Source: a bacterium BMS3Bbin14 (GTDB lineage Bacteria; Desulfobacterota; Desulfobulbia; Desulfobulbales; Desulfobulbaceae). Taken from it: 64,000 bases of DNA. Positions within the stretch are counted from its first letter, which is position 1, and the number at the start of each line of letters is the position of its first letter. The stretch spans positions 57,649 to 121,648 of the forward strand of contig BDTX01000028.1 of NCBI GenBank assembly GCA_002897615.1, read 5' to 3'. This document shows positions 54,180-63,051 of this stretch, one piece after another. The notes under the pieces were generated by a model. That model did not search any database. It worked only from the letters and a program-made list of their open reading frames with translations, and was not told the origin of the DNA. The position numbers were made by a program, and so were the translations under genes.

Positions 54180-55640
54180 TCAGCCCAGTTCCGGCTTCCT
54201 GTCCTTGATCCCGGCCCGCAGTTCCAGGTTCCAGGCCGCGCGCAGCAAGACCTCTTCGTTGAAATGCGCCGCCTGCATCTGCATGCCGATGGGGAGCCCG
54301 CTGCCGCTGAACCCGGCCGGCACGGATAGGCCGGGAATACCGGCCAGGTTGGCGGATATGGTCAGGATGTCCGACAGGTAGAGGGCCAGCGGGTCATCGG
54401 CCTTTTCACCGATCATCCAGGCCGGCGTCGGTGTCACCGGTGACACCACCAGGTCGCACTGGTCAAAGACCGTCTTGAAATCGTCCCTGATCAGGGTGCG
54501 GACCCGGGAGGCCTTCTTGTAATAGGCGTCATAGTAACCGGCGGACAGGGCATAGGTGCCGATCAGGACCCGCCGCTTCACCTCGTCCCCGAAGCCCCGG
54601 GAACGGGTTTTACTGTACATCTCCACGAGAGAATCGGCGTCGCCGGCGCGATAGCCGTAACGGACGCCGTCGTAGCGGGCGAGGTTGGAGCTGGCCTCGG
54701 CTGGCGCGATCAGGTAATAGACCGCCACACAGTACTCGGTGTGCGGCAGGGAAACCTCCTTGATCTCGGCCCCGGCTTCACGCAGCATCTCGATGCCCGT
54801 GCGCACGACCTGCTCCACTTCCGGGTCAAGACCCTGGCTGAAATACTCCGGCGGAACCCCGATCCTGACGCCCTTGAGGCCGTCCTGCAGGGCCGCCGTA
54901 TAATCGGGAACCGGGGTGTCAACCGAGGTGGCGTCGCGCTGATCATGACCGCTGATGACGTTCATCATCAGGGCGCAGTCGCGCACATCCTTGGTCAGGG
55001 GGCCGACCTGGTCCAGGGAAGAAGCAAAGGCCACCAGGCCATACCTGGATACCCGGCCATAGGTGGGTTTCATCCCGACAACCCCGCACAGGGAGGCGGG
55101 TTGACGAATGGAACCGCCGGTATCGGAACCCAGGCTGGCCAGGCTCTCGTCCGCCGCCATGGCAACGGCCGAGCCGCCGCTGGAACCACCGGCCACGTAG
55201 CCCGGTTTCCAGGGATTTTCCGGCACATTATAGGCGCAGTTCTCGCAGGTGGAACCCATGGCAAATTCATCCATGGCCAGCTTACCGACAATGATCGCCC
55301 CGGCATCTTTCAGTTTTTTGATTACCGTGGCGTCATAGGGCGGCACAAAATTCTCCAGGATCTTCGAACCGCAGGTGGTACGCATGGTGGAGGTACAGAG
55401 GACATCCTTGACGGCAAGCGGCAGGCCGCATAATTCGCCGGCCACGCCCGCCCGGCGCTGCCGGTCAGCCGCCTCCGCCTGGGCCAGGGCCCCGTCCCGG
55501 TCCAGGGTAATAAAGGCCTTGACCCTGGGCTCGACCGCAGCAATACGTGAAAGGATGGACTCGGTCAACTGCACCGAGGTGATATTGCCCAGTTCAAGCT
55601 GTTTCTTGGCCTGGGCCAGGGTAAGTGAAAAAAATTCCAT
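54180..55640 (-). CDS. gatA: Aspartyl/glutamyl-tRNA amidotransferase subunit A
   Basis: 486 residues from the ATG at 55640; a TTG at 55652 overlapping the gatC stop is an alternative. The amidase signature shows LAVKDVLC, GKLAMDEFAMGSTCE and GGSSGGSAVAMAA with the Ser-cisSer-Lys catalytic residues (GSDTGGSIRQPA). It releases ammonia for Gln-tRNA or Asn-tRNA formation. gatC is just upstream; gatB is not in the window. Confidence 0.97.
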   Translation of the reverse strand: MEFFSLTLAQAKKQLELGNITSVQLTESILSRIAAVEPRVKAFITLDRDGALAQAEAADRQRRAGVAGELCGLPLAVKDVLCTSTMRTTCGSKILENFVPPYDATVIKKLKDAGAIIVGKLAMDEFAMGSTCENCAYNVPENPWKPGYVAGGSSGGSAVAMAADESLASLGSDTGGSIRQPASLCGVVGMKPTYGRVSRYGLVAFASSLDQVGPLTKDVRDCALMMNVISGHDQRDATSVDTPVPDYTAALQDGLKGVRIGVPPEYFSQGLDPEVEQVVRTGIEMLREAGAEIKEVSLPHTEYCVAVYYLIAPAEASSNLARYDGVRYGYRAGDADSLVEMYSKTRSRGFGDEVKRRVLIGTYALSAGYYDAYYKKASRVRTLIRDDFKTVFDQCDLVVSPVTPTPAWMIGEKADDPLALYLSDILTISANLAGIPGLSVPAGFSGSGLPIGMQMQAAHFNEEVLLRAAWNLELRAGIKDRKPELG

Positions 55641-55648
55641 GCTCGTTC

Positions 55649-55936
55649 TCAACTGATAATGCGGGGAACAACAAAGGCCTCGCCGTTCTGATCCGGACCA
55701 TTGGCCAGTGCCTGTTCCCGGTTGAGGGCTTCATGCACCAGGTCTTCCCGAAAGACGTTGCCCGCCCCCTGGGTATGCGTGGTAACGGCAACGCCGCCGG
55801 TATCGAGTTCATCCAGTTTGGCCGCGTAATTGAGGATGGTATCAAGCTGGATTGTCAACCGCTCAACCTCTTCCGGTTGCAACTCGAGCCGGGCAAGCCG
55901 GGCCACGTGTTCCACCTCTTTTCTGGTGATCTTCAT
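55649..55936 (-). CDS. gatC: Aspartyl/glutamyl-tRNA amidotransferase subunit C
   Basis: 95 residues: MKITRKEVEHVARLARLEL, the amphipathic N-terminal helix, then the conserved LDTILNYAAKLDELDT and the C-terminal VVPRIIS. It stabilises the GatA-GatB pair. It is the first gene of gatC-gatA-hisC-cmk. Confidence 0.96.
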   Translation of the reverse strand: MKITRKEVEHVARLARLELQPEEVERLTIQLDTILNYAAKLDELDTGGVAVTTHTQGAGNVFREDLVHEALNREQALANGPDQNGEAFVVPRIIS

Positions 55937-56034
55937 TGTCTCTCTGGTGCTGATTGATATGTTAAAAAAACCCCATCTACCTTGACATCACGAACCCTGT
56001 CTGTCAACAGAAGAGAGAAGGGGGAGACCGAAAA

Positions 56035-57081
56035 TCAGCGGGATGGTTCGGCAAGCACGGCGTGGCAGAAAACATCCACCAGGTCCGGGTCAAACTGGGT
56101 TCCGGCACAGCGGCGGAGTTCGGCCACGGCCTCTACCGGCGAGAGATTACGCCGGTAATTGCGCCGCGAGGTCATGGCATCATAACTGTCGGCCACGGTG
56201 ACAATCCTGGTCAGGGTGTCCAGCTCGTCTCCACCTATGCCCTCCGGATAGCCGTTACCGTCAAGACGTTCATGATGATGGAGAATAATGTTCCGTTCCC
56301 GGTCTATAAAGGTAAAGGGCTGAATGATATTCGCCCCCACGGTCGGATGCTTTTTGATCAGCTCCCACTCGTCCGTCGTCAGTTTCCCCGGCTTCTGGAT
56401 ACAGGAAAGGTCGATGACCAGTTTACCGATATCGTGGAACTGAGAGGCCCGCCTCAGCACGACCATGTCCTCCCGGGACAGGCCGAGCTTCTCTCCCAGC
56501 AGCATGGCGTAATCGGTCACCCGGCGGGTATGGCCGGCCGTATACTCATCCTTTTCTTCCAGGGCCGTCTGCAGACTGGTCATAACTTCAACAGCTGCGT
56601 TCTCTAATTGATGGCCATACTGTTCGAGCAGGACGTTTCTTTCGGCAAGTTCCCTGGTTTTTTCCCGAACCTCTTTTTCCAGGTTCAGGCGATAATCCTT
56701 TTCATGCCTGACAAAGTTTCTTTTTTCTATGGCCCGTTTGATTTTGACATGAAAAAATTCAATATCCTCGATGGGCTTGGTCATAAAGTCGTAGGCGCCG
56801 AGATTGATGGCCTTGACCGCGTAATCCATGGAACCGGCACCGGTCAAAAAAATGACCGGGATATCGGATTTTTTCCGGTTCAAACCATCCAGGGTCTCAA
56901 AACCATCCATGTCCGGCATATTGATATCAAGAATAATAACATCAAAATCATCATTGATTTGATCCAGCACCTCCCGGCCACTTTGCACGGCAACCACATC
57001 ATAATCAAACATGATTAATATCTGCTGCACCGCATTGCGGACTAAATCATCATCATCGGCAATAAGTATTTTTGAAGCCAT
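56035..57081 (-). CDS. Response regulator with HD-GYP phosphodiesterase domain
   Basis: 348 residues. The receiver (about 1-120) has the phosphoacceptor Asp in DVIILDINMPDMDGF. A coiled coil (about 125-165) leads to the HD-GYP domain with HTRRVTDYA, FHDIGKLVIDL and HHHERLDGNGYPEGIGGDEL. It probably hydrolyses cyclic di-GMP. It is monocistronic, between gatC and the deacetylase gene. A PilZ gene at 16654 is a possible downstream reader. Confidence 0.95.
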   Translation of the reverse strand: MASKILIADDDDLVRNAVQQILIMFDYDVVAVQSGREVLDQINDDFDVIILDINMPDMDGFETLDGLNRKKSDIPVIFLTGAGSMDYAVKAINLGAYDFMTKPIEDIEFFHVKIKRAIEKRNFVRHEKDYRLNLEKEVREKTRELAERNVLLEQYGHQLENAAVEVMTSLQTALEEKDEYTAGHTRRVTDYAMLLGEKLGLSREDMVVLRRASQFHDIGKLVIDLSCIQKPGKLTTDEWELIKKHPTVGANIIQPFTFIDRERNIILHHHERLDGNGYPEGIGGDELDTLTRIVTVADSYDAMTSRRNYRRNLSPVEAVAELRRCAGTQFDPDLVDVFCHAVLAEPSR

Positions 57082-57164
57082 GCCCTCTTCACAACTCGAT
57101 AATTAACAGAACGGCAAGACGTGGAAATTTTTCAGCTCTCTCTCGCCACTTACATTATTGTAGT

Positions 57165-58229
57165 TTACATTTTCCAATATTTTTTTGCAAGCCCCATAAC
57201 CTGGTCAAGAAATAGGGGCGGCGGTCCGTCTGCGGGCGGTTCATCTGTTATTTTTCCGGCTGAAAAATCAGGGTAATCCGGATTGAGTTTTTCTCCGCAC
57301 AACTCGGTCAGGACCGCCAGCGCCCCGTCCCGCATTCCCGTCAGGTCGTAGCCCCCTTCAAGGGTAATGAGCAGCCGGCCGCTACAGAGCTGATCGGCAA
57401 GGTTTTGCATGACCCTGGTCATATAAGCAAAACCGGGCGGGGTTACCCGCATGGTGCCCAGGGGGTCTCCCTTGTAGATATCAAAGCCGCAGGAAACAAG
57501 GATGAGCCGGGGCTGGTAAAGCCTGGCAACCGGGACGAACAGTTCATTGAAAATACGGGCAAAATCATGGTCATTCTGACCACCGGGCAAGGGGACATTG
57601 AGTGTGAATCCCTCTCCCCTCCCGGTTCCGTTTTCCATGACTGCACCGGTTCCCGGGTAATAAGGGTATTGATGAGTGGAACAGTACAAGACTTCGTCGG
57701 TATCGTAAAAACTATGCTGGGTGCCGTTGCCGTGATGCAGATCCCAGTCCACGATCAGGATGCGTTGCAGGCCAAGGTTGGCAAGAGCCCAGCGGGCGGC
57801 CACGGCCACATTGTTAAACAGGCAGAACCCCATGGAACGATCACGCTCGGCATGATGCCCGGGTGGGCGAACCAGGCAGAAGCCGTTATCTATTTCACCA
57901 TTGAACATCCTCTTAACCCCGTCTATCAGGGCTCCGACAGCCAGACAGGCCGCATCATACGACCTGGCCGATGTCTGGGTATCCGCGTCCAGGACACCAT
58001 GCTCCCTGCCCGCGGTTTCCGCCACCCTCTTGATCTGCTGCGGCGTATGGTTAAGGCCGATAATCTCCGGAGATGCCGGAGCAAACCCCGGAAAGACAAA
58101 ATGGCTGGCGGTTTCCTCCCTGTCGAGTTCCCGGTAGATAACCCGCAGCCTGTCCGGAGATTCAACATGGGCAAAGCCTGGTTGATGTTCAAGAAAGAGG
58201 TTGTCACGATACACGGCGGTCCGGCGCAT
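57165..58229 (-). CDS. Histone deacetylase-family hydrolase (AcuC/HDAC-like)
   Basis: 354 residues from the ATG at 58229 (MRRTAVYRDN). The zinc hydrolase motifs are RPPGHHAERD, then FNNVAVAARWA, DWDLHHGNGTQ and the later HxxP-type region of the deacetylase fold. Bacterial members act on acetyl-lysine, polyamines or related amides. The gene overlaps fthC by 26 bp. The substrate cannot be told. Confidence 0.93.
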   Translation of the reverse strand: MRRTAVYRDNLFLEHQPGFAHVESPDRLRVIYRELDREETASHFVFPGFAPASPEIIGLNHTPQQIKRVAETAGREHGVLDADTQTSARSYDAACLAVGALIDGVKRMFNGEIDNGFCLVRPPGHHAERDRSMGFCLFNNVAVAARWALANLGLQRILIVDWDLHHGNGTQHSFYDTDEVLYCSTHQYPYYPGTGAVMENGTGRGEGFTLNVPLPGGQNDHDFARIFNELFVPVARLYQPRLILVSCGFDIYKGDPLGTMRVTPPGFAYMTRVMQNLADQLCSGRLLITLEGGYDLTGMRDGALAVLTELCGEKLNPDYPDFSAGKITDEPPADGPPPLFLDQVMGLAKKYWKM

Positions 58230-58824
58230 GGCGAAGTCTCCTGCAATCATAGATTTTCTTTTCCGTCACAACAAAATCCATAAGCTGGTCATGGGGTTCA
58301 AGCGGGACCTGGTCAACCAGCTGGAGTTCATAGGCCAGTCCGACGCGAAGAGCATTGGCAGCCTCCCGGGCGAGAAAACGGTCATAGTAGCCGCCCCCGT
58401 AGCCCAGGCGGCCGCCAAACCGGTCAAAAACAGAACCGGGGACAATGACCACCTCAATTTCGGCCGGATCAACCACCGATTTAGGGACCAGGCTTGGAAT
58501 CGGCTCTGGGATCGTGCAATAGCCTGGTTCAAGCTGATTTTGCGGGTCGGTTATCTGCACGGCCAGCAGATGTGATTCTTTCGCCAGGGTCAGGGGTACA
58601 GTGACGGTTTTACCCTCAGCCAGGCAGCGGCGCACAATATCCAGTGTCTGCACTTCACTGCGAAAATGCAGGTAAATAAAAAAAATATGAGCAATCCTTA
58701 TTTCTTCAACAGAAAACAATCCCTTGGTGATCAGGCCGCTTTTTTCAACCAATTCGGCTGGAGATAACCGGTCACGCCCGGCAAGAATCATGTGGCGCCA
58801 ACTGTTTCGATTCTGAGTGTTCAT
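58204..58824 (-). CDS. fthC: 5-formyltetrahydrofolate cyclo-ligase
   Basis: 206 residues from the ATG at 58824 (MNTQNRNSWRHMI); an upstream in-frame start is less likely because it would run into the terminator of the YedE-like gene. The ATP-binding pattern VPGSVFDRFGGRLGYGGGYYDRFL is clear. It converts 5-formyl-THF to methenyl-THF. Upstream is a terminator, so this gene starts its own transcript. Confidence 0.93.
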   Translation of the reverse strand: MNTQNRNSWRHMILAGRDRLSPAELVEKSGLITKGLFSVEEIRIAHIFFIYLHFRSEVQTLDIVRRCLAEGKTVTVPLTLAKESHLLAVQITDPQNQLEPGYCTIPEPIPSLVPKSVVDPAEIEVVIVPGSVFDRFGGRLGYGGGYYDRFLAREAANALRVGLAYELQLVDQVPLEPHDQLMDFVVTEKKIYDCRRLRHAPDRRVS

Positions 58825-58881
58825 CCTGTTGCTTCCTGTCCTCCGACACAGGACCAGGTCTCCGTATCTGTTTCCCTGGCT

Positions 58882-58919
58882 CAAAAAAAAGCGGTGCCCG
58901 TTGTGAGCGGACACCGCTA
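58882..58919 (-). terminator. Rho-independent terminator after the YedE-like gene
   Basis: Read on the - strand, AGCGGTGTCCG and CGGGCACCGCT pair around a short loop, followed by a T run of eight. Confidence 0.9.
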
Positions 58920-58948
58920 TTTATCTAAAAAAGTATGGATAAAACCGC

Positions 58949-60220
58949 TTACATCGGCAAGATGAGTTTACCGGTTTCCTCGTTCCAGGTCACGATTACA
59001 TACCAGAGCGCCATGGCGAAAAAGATCAACAGCAGAGATGATCCGTATCCCATGACATCGGGCATATAGACATACTTACCCAGAAAACCTCTGGCTTCCC
59101 AGTGATGGGACCTGACCAACGTGGCGGAGAGAGAGCTTGTCAAACCGAACATAAGCGCAACAAGCCACAGCTTTACCTGGCCCTCGCCCACACGCCACAG
59201 GGTCCCGGTTCCGCAACCTCCGGCCAGTATTGCTCCGATACCGAAGAGAAAGCCGCCGACAACACCGCCCCAGCCAAAGGTTCCGCGCACATAATACATG
59301 GTGTTCAGCACCGGGTCGCCACCGGCGCGCACGGGAATAGCATATTTAAGCACTGCCGCGCCAATTGCGACAATACAGATGGAAAGAGCCACCGACTTGG
59401 CCATGGTGCCATTACCTGTCATGTGCGGCTCACGAAAGCCCTGAATCATGCACCAGCGACCACGCTGCATGGTGTAACCGAGGCCGGCGGCAAGAAGAAG
59501 AACTCCCGGCAGGGAATTTATATAGTCTTCGGAGTTCCCTCCTTCAAAATTTGCATAGGCGTTGGCACCCCAGATAAACACAGCAATCGCCACAATACCG
59601 AGAGCAAACTGAACCACCGGCGGGAACTCAAAGGTCTTGGCGCCGCCGCTGCCCCAGGAGATATACTCCATCTCCTTGTAGAGCAGCCAGAGACCGGCAA
59701 TGGCACCCAAGACAAGACCGAGCCACATGGCAAAACCAGCTGCACTCAGGTTGCCGATTGCACAGTACATCCCGCCCACATTACAGCCACCTGCCAGAGT
59801 GGCACCGATACCCATCAGGGTACCGGCAACCAAGGCCTTGACATACTCACGAAGAGGCGGAAAACGAAGCGCAAACTGACCCCCCAGGCAAGCGGAAAGG
59901 AAGGCGCCGCCGACAAAGCCGATGCCGATCACCGAACCGGTATTATACCAGAAGGATTTGCTCAGCACTTTGACCCCTTCATTATTCACAAAACCAAGAA
60001 GATGCGTGGTATCGCTGCTGGAATAGACACCAAGGGTGTAGAATATCCAGTCGCCCCAGTTCCGCACGGCTCCGACTGCGCCCCAGGGACGCCACCAGGC
60101 CATCAATAGAACAGTAAGAAGTCCTACCATCACCCCGCTTATAGTGGCGTTCCATTCTGTTTTACATAGGGTGACATACAACTCTTTAATTTTTTTACCA
60201 AACAGGTTTTCACTAGCCAT
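58949..60220 (-). CDS. YeeE/YedE-family sulfur-compound transporter (YTD-type)
   Basis: 423 residues from the ATG at 60220 with a GGAGGG site upstream. It is a multi-helix membrane protein with duplicated motifs: LAGGCNVGGMY, LAGGCGTGTLWRVGEG and MQRGRWCMIQGF, whose Cys residues are typical of YeeE/YedE transporters of thiosulfate or related sulfur. It is divergent from tusA, and the shared region holds an AT-rich control region. With TusA and DsrE-like genes it matches the YedE-TusA-DsrE gene set reported from sulfur disproportionators. Confidence 0.9.
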   Translation of the reverse strand: MASENLFGKKIKELYVTLCKTEWNATISGVMVGLLTVLLMAWWRPWGAVGAVRNWGDWIFYTLGVYSSSDTTHLLGFVNNEGVKVLSKSFWYNTGSVIGIGFVGGAFLSACLGGQFALRFPPLREYVKALVAGTLMGIGATLAGGCNVGGMYCAIGNLSAAGFAMWLGLVLGAIAGLWLLYKEMEYISWGSGGAKTFEFPPVVQFALGIVAIAVFIWGANAYANFEGGNSEDYINSLPGVLLLAAGLGYTMQRGRWCMIQGFREPHMTGNGTMAKSVALSICIVAIGAAVLKYAIPVRAGGDPVLNTMYYVRGTFGWGGVVGGFLFGIGAILAGGCGTGTLWRVGEGQVKLWLVALMFGLTSSLSATLVRSHHWEARGFLGKYVYMPDVMGYGSSLLLIFFAMALWYVIVTWNEETGKLILPM

Positions 60221-60470
60221 ACGGTTCCCTCCTCCATTTTTTGTTTTCAATGGTCCGGTTGAACAGTGAATTCGCCATTCTCCGGTCTATTGCCCCGGAA
60301 AGAGAAAGCTGGTTAATTTTGATTATTTTTTTTTACCGTTGCCCTGACCTTTTGTCAAGCAAGTTAAACTATCAATCTGAAAAATAATCATTCCTGTTTG
60401 TGTTTATTTTTGCAAAAAAAATCATACAATTATCTTTAAAAAAGCATTTGAATTGCCATTCATTTTCCAC

Positions 60471-60499
60471 TTGACAGGAAACCCTCGGTCCGGTATAAA
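60471..60499 (+). promoter_or_regulatory. Predicted strong sigma-70 promoter of the tusA-dsrE operon
   Basis: TTGACA at 60471-60476, a 17-bp spacer and TATAAA at 60494-60499. It would start a transcript about 120 bases before tusA. Confidence 0.75.
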
Positions 60500-60510
60500 A
60501 AATATTTTAG

Positions 60511-60560
60511 TAAGTAATGTGAGCCGTCACATTGTGACACGGTCTGATATTCCTTACTTA
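60511..60560 (+). promoter_or_regulatory. Palindromic leader region upstream of tusA
   Basis: TAAGTAA (60511-60517) pairs with TTACTTA (60554-60560), and GTCAC/GTGAC pair in the centre around ATT. TGTGA/TCACA half-sites recall CRP/FNR-type operators, but the spacing is 4 rather than 6. It might be an operator or a leader hairpin. Confidence 0.45.
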
Positions 60561-60627
60561 TTATGAAAACATGAATCCGTTTTCATAAGCCCCTTCAATT
60601 TATTTTTTATAGTAGGAGGATTATCAA

Positions 60628-60879
60628 ATGGGTGATGTAAAATTAGATGAACTGAAAATTGCCGCAGTACTTGACGCCAAAGGGTTAAGCTGCCCGATGC
60701 CTCTGCTTCGGACTAAAAAAGAAATGAGCAAACTCAAATCAGGTGAGATTCTGCAGGTCATGGGCACGGACCCCGGCTCCAGGAATGACATTCCCGGCTG
60801 GTGCGAGCGCTCCGGTCATGAGTTTTTGGGTTTAAAAGATGAAGAGGGTTTTACAAACTATTATATCAAAAAAGGCTGA
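60628..60879 (+). CDS. tusA: TusA-like sulfur carrier protein
   Basis: 83 residues with the sulfur-carrying Cys in LDAKGLSCPMPLLRTKKEM (about residue 24), the CPxPL signature. It accepts and passes persulfide sulfur. It is the first gene after the strong promoter and is followed by two DsrE-like genes and a 57-aa gene. Confidence 0.94.
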   Translation: MGDVKLDELKIAAVLDAKGLSCPMPLLRTKKEMSKLKSGEILQVMGTDPGSRNDIPGWCERSGHEFLGLKDEEGFTNYYIKKG

Positions 60880-60965
60880 TAAAACAAACCAGTAGACATA
60901 ATATAAAACGGCGTCCAACCTCCCTTGCAAGTGGCCGCGCCGTTATCTTATTTCAGGAGGTTAAC

Positions 60966-61283
60966 ATGGCAAAAAGTATCGGAATTTTTGTAACATCTCC
61001 CCAGAATATGCGGCATGTCGTGGGTGTGACCAAGGCAGCGCTGGCCAAGGGGGCCAGGGTTAAGGTATTTTTTACCTGGGCCGGGACCCACCTCACCAAG
61101 TGTTCTGAATTTCCCGCCCTGTGCGCCCTGGACAATGTCGATGTCTCCATCTGTGCAGATAGTTATAAAAAAGTGGGTTATGATGTCAAAGATATCCCCA
61201 AGGGTCTTACACCGGAAAAAATGGCAACCCAGGCTCAACATGGACTCATCCTTGAAGAGTATGACTGCTATCTGACTTTATAA
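60966..61283 (+). CDS. DsrE-like protein 1
   Basis: 105 residues. The fold pattern is DsrE/F-like (MAKSIGIFVTSPQNMRHVVG, then LAKGARVKVFFTWAG). Cys residues at about 43, 50 and 59 (LTKCSEFPALCALD, SICADSYKK) could bind sulfur. It probably shuttles persulfide with TusA. AGGAGG lies just upstream. Confidence 0.82.
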   Translation: MAKSIGIFVTSPQNMRHVVGVTKAALAKGARVKVFFTWAGTHLTKCSEFPALCALDNVDVSICADSYKKVGYDVKDIPKGLTPEKMATQAQHGLILEEYDCYLTL

Positions 61284-61294
61284 GGAGAAAAAGG

Positions 61295-61615
61295 ATGTCT
61301 AAAAAAGTTTTTTTTATGTATCCCAGCAATGAATATTCGCTCGACGGTATCAGGTCGGCTTTGGGTCTTGCGGTTGAAAATATGTACGCTTACGGTGTCA
61401 TGATGAATACCGTATTGGCAGACACGGACCTGACTGATTATCACAAGGAAAACATCGACTGGATCCGGGACATGGAGGGTGAAGTATACTCTATTCCCGA
61501 TGGAAATGTAGAAAAGCATGGTTTTGTTAAAATTACTCTTGAAGAACTTGGACAGAAGCTTCGGGATATGGATGTTATTATCCCTTACGGTATCCAGAGA
61601 AGCGATAAGAGCTGA
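61295..61615 (+). CDS. DsrE-like protein 2
   Basis: 106 residues, MSKKVFFMYPSNEYSLDGIR and then LAVENMYAYGVMMNTVL, the DsrE-type fold but without the Cys residues of protein 1. It starts 11 bp after protein 1, so the two may form a hetero-oligomer like DsrE/DsrF, with this one structural. Confidence 0.75.
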   Translation: MSKKVFFMYPSNEYSLDGIRSALGLAVENMYAYGVMMNTVLADTDLTDYHKENIDWIRDMEGEVYSIPDGNVEKHGFVKITLEELGQKLRDMDVIIPYGIQRSDKS

Positions 61616-61650
61616 GAAAGAGTAAAGTTCTAAAAAGAGGAGTAGAAACT

Positions 61651-61824
61651 ATGAAAATGTTGCATATCTATAGATCTGAACCGACAGATGATGTCAAAAA
61701 ACTGGTGGAAATCGTTTCAGAAGGTCGCGATCAGGCCTCCTTTAACCTGAATGTCGAATCTCCTGATTATGACAAACTGGTCGATATGGTCTGGGATGCC
61801 GATCAGACGATCTGCTGGTGGTGA
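61651..61824 (+). CDS. Small protein (57 aa) in the YTD-like cluster, C-terminal Cys-Trp-Trp
   Basis: 57 residues (MKMLHIYRSEP, ending QTICWW). An AAGAGGAG ribosome site precedes the ATG. The single Cys near the C-terminus recalls the DsrH/TusB position for sulfur handling, but I do not recognise the family. It is last in the operon and is followed by a terminator. Confidence 0.75.
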   Translation: MKMLHIYRSEPTDDVKKLVEIVSEGRDQASFNLNVESPDYDKLVDMVWDADQTICWW

Positions 61825-61862
61825 GAAAAAAATATAAATAACAAGTTAATTTCTCTTGTTAC

Positions 61863-61895
61863 AAGCCTCTGTCTTTGTTGCCAGGGGCTTTTTTT
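61863..61895 (+). terminator. Rho-independent terminator after the sulfur cluster
   Basis: AAGCCTCTG/CAGGGGCTT with one G-U pair, followed by T5. It sits at the stop of the convergent serine hydrolase gene and may serve both. Confidence 0.85.
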
Positions 61896-63018
61896 ATCTG
61901 CTGGTTAGACCCTCGACAACCGTGTCGTGAAAAAGCGGCCTGAATATCCGTATTTGCTCATTTTTTCGGGTAGGGTGCACCCGGTTGGTAAGCAAAATCA
62001 TAACAAGGTCCCTTTCCGGGTCGATCCAGAAAGAGGTCCCTGTGTAACCGAGATGACCGACACTTTGAGGAGAAAGATATTTCCCCCCGGTTGAGCCGCC
62101 GGGCGTCGGGGTATCAAACCCCAGGCACCAGGTCTGATCTGAATACTTTTTTTTCAGAGCCCTTTGCAGTGTCGTTGTACTGTAAGCCGGATGTTTTTCC
62201 TGGCCCTGCCACTGGTGCAAAATCTTTTCAGTCATAAGCAACACCGCTCTTATGGTGCCGAAAAGACCGGCATGACCGGCCACCCCCCCCATAAGCCAGG
62301 CATGTTCATCGTGGACCTCGCCCTGCATAACCCTTCCTCGCCAGGGACAATTTTCCGTTGCGGCAAATTTTTCCGTTTTTTTGCTCCTGTTGCTATTTAA
62401 TGCGCTAAAAAAAGGAGCTTCTTCTATCTTCAGCGGTTTTATTATTTTTTCGTTAAAAAAGGTATCAAGCTGCCGGCCAGATACCCGCTCCACCACTTCT
62501 CCCAGCAACATAAAACCCAGGTCACTATACCGGCATTCACTTCCCGGTTCATATGCCAGGGGCTCTTCGAGTAGAGCTTTTATTAAATTTTTTTTATTAT
62601 CTTTCTTTATTTCCGGGGCAAAACCGGCAAAATAAGGCCTGTATGACCTGAGTCCTGATGAATGTGAGAGGAGTTGATCAAGGCGGATATTTCGCTTTCC
62701 AGGCTCTATCTCTGCCCTTAAAAGCATATCAAGCGAATCACTCCAGTCCAGTACGCCTTGATCTATCAAACAGAGGATAGAGAGAGTAGTGCAGAGCGGT
62801 TTTGTCAGAGAGGCCAGATCAAATATAGTCTCCGGGTTTACCTTTTCCCCTTTTTTTCCTTTTCTTGTTCTGCCCCAGGTTTTGATCAACCTTCCGGGCC
62901 GGTCCCCGCTTTCCGTAAAAATCGCGCAGGCCGCCGCGGTAAAAACCCCTTTTGCAAGACCTCTATCAAATAACTGCTCAAGACTCTTTTCCAGCGGCTG
63001 AAAAGATGAATTTTGCAT
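61894..63018 (-). CDS. Serine hydrolase of the class C beta-lactamase-like family
   Basis: 374 residues from the ATG at 63018 (MQNSSFQPLEKSL); an in-frame start 11 codons earlier is possible. The nucleophile motif SxxK is in DLASLTKPLCT and the Tyr motif is YSDLGFMLLGEV. A late HLGYTG (H-x-G) replaces the KTG motif. It likely acts as an esterase or peptidase of cell-wall peptides rather than as a resistance enzyme. Confidence 0.85.
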   Translation of the reverse strand: MQNSSFQPLEKSLEQLFDRGLAKGVFTAAACAIFTESGDRPGRLIKTWGRTRKGKKGEKVNPETIFDLASLTKPLCTTLSILCLIDQGVLDWSDSLDMLLRAEIEPGKRNIRLDQLLSHSSGLRSYRPYFAGFAPEIKKDNKKNLIKALLEEPLAYEPGSECRYSDLGFMLLGEVVERVSGRQLDTFFNEKIIKPLKIEEAPFFSALNSNRSKKTEKFAATENCPWRGRVMQGEVHDEHAWLMGGVAGHAGLFGTIRAVLLMTEKILHQWQGQEKHPAYSTTTLQRALKKKYSDQTWCLGFDTPTPGGSTGGKYLSPQSVGHLGYTGTSFWIDPERDLVMILLTNRVHPTRKNEQIRIFRPLFHDTVVEGLTSR

Positions 63019-63051
63019 CCCAAAATCCTTTTTATTTATTTGATTTTTCAA

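Larger units (their letters stand above)
60221..60627. other. Divergent control region between the YedE-like and tusA genes
   Basis: About 400 bp without a gene. It contains the tusA promoter (60471-60499), a palindrome in its leader (60511-60560), and an AT-rich stretch (60320-60430) that could bind a bending protein. An AGGAGG ribosome site precedes the tusA ATG. Confidence 0.6.

Noticed and set aside
59102..60109. 335-codon open frame opposite the YedE-like gene
   Set aside because: Antisense to a clear membrane transporter; its composition is that of a reverse-read hydrophobic gene.
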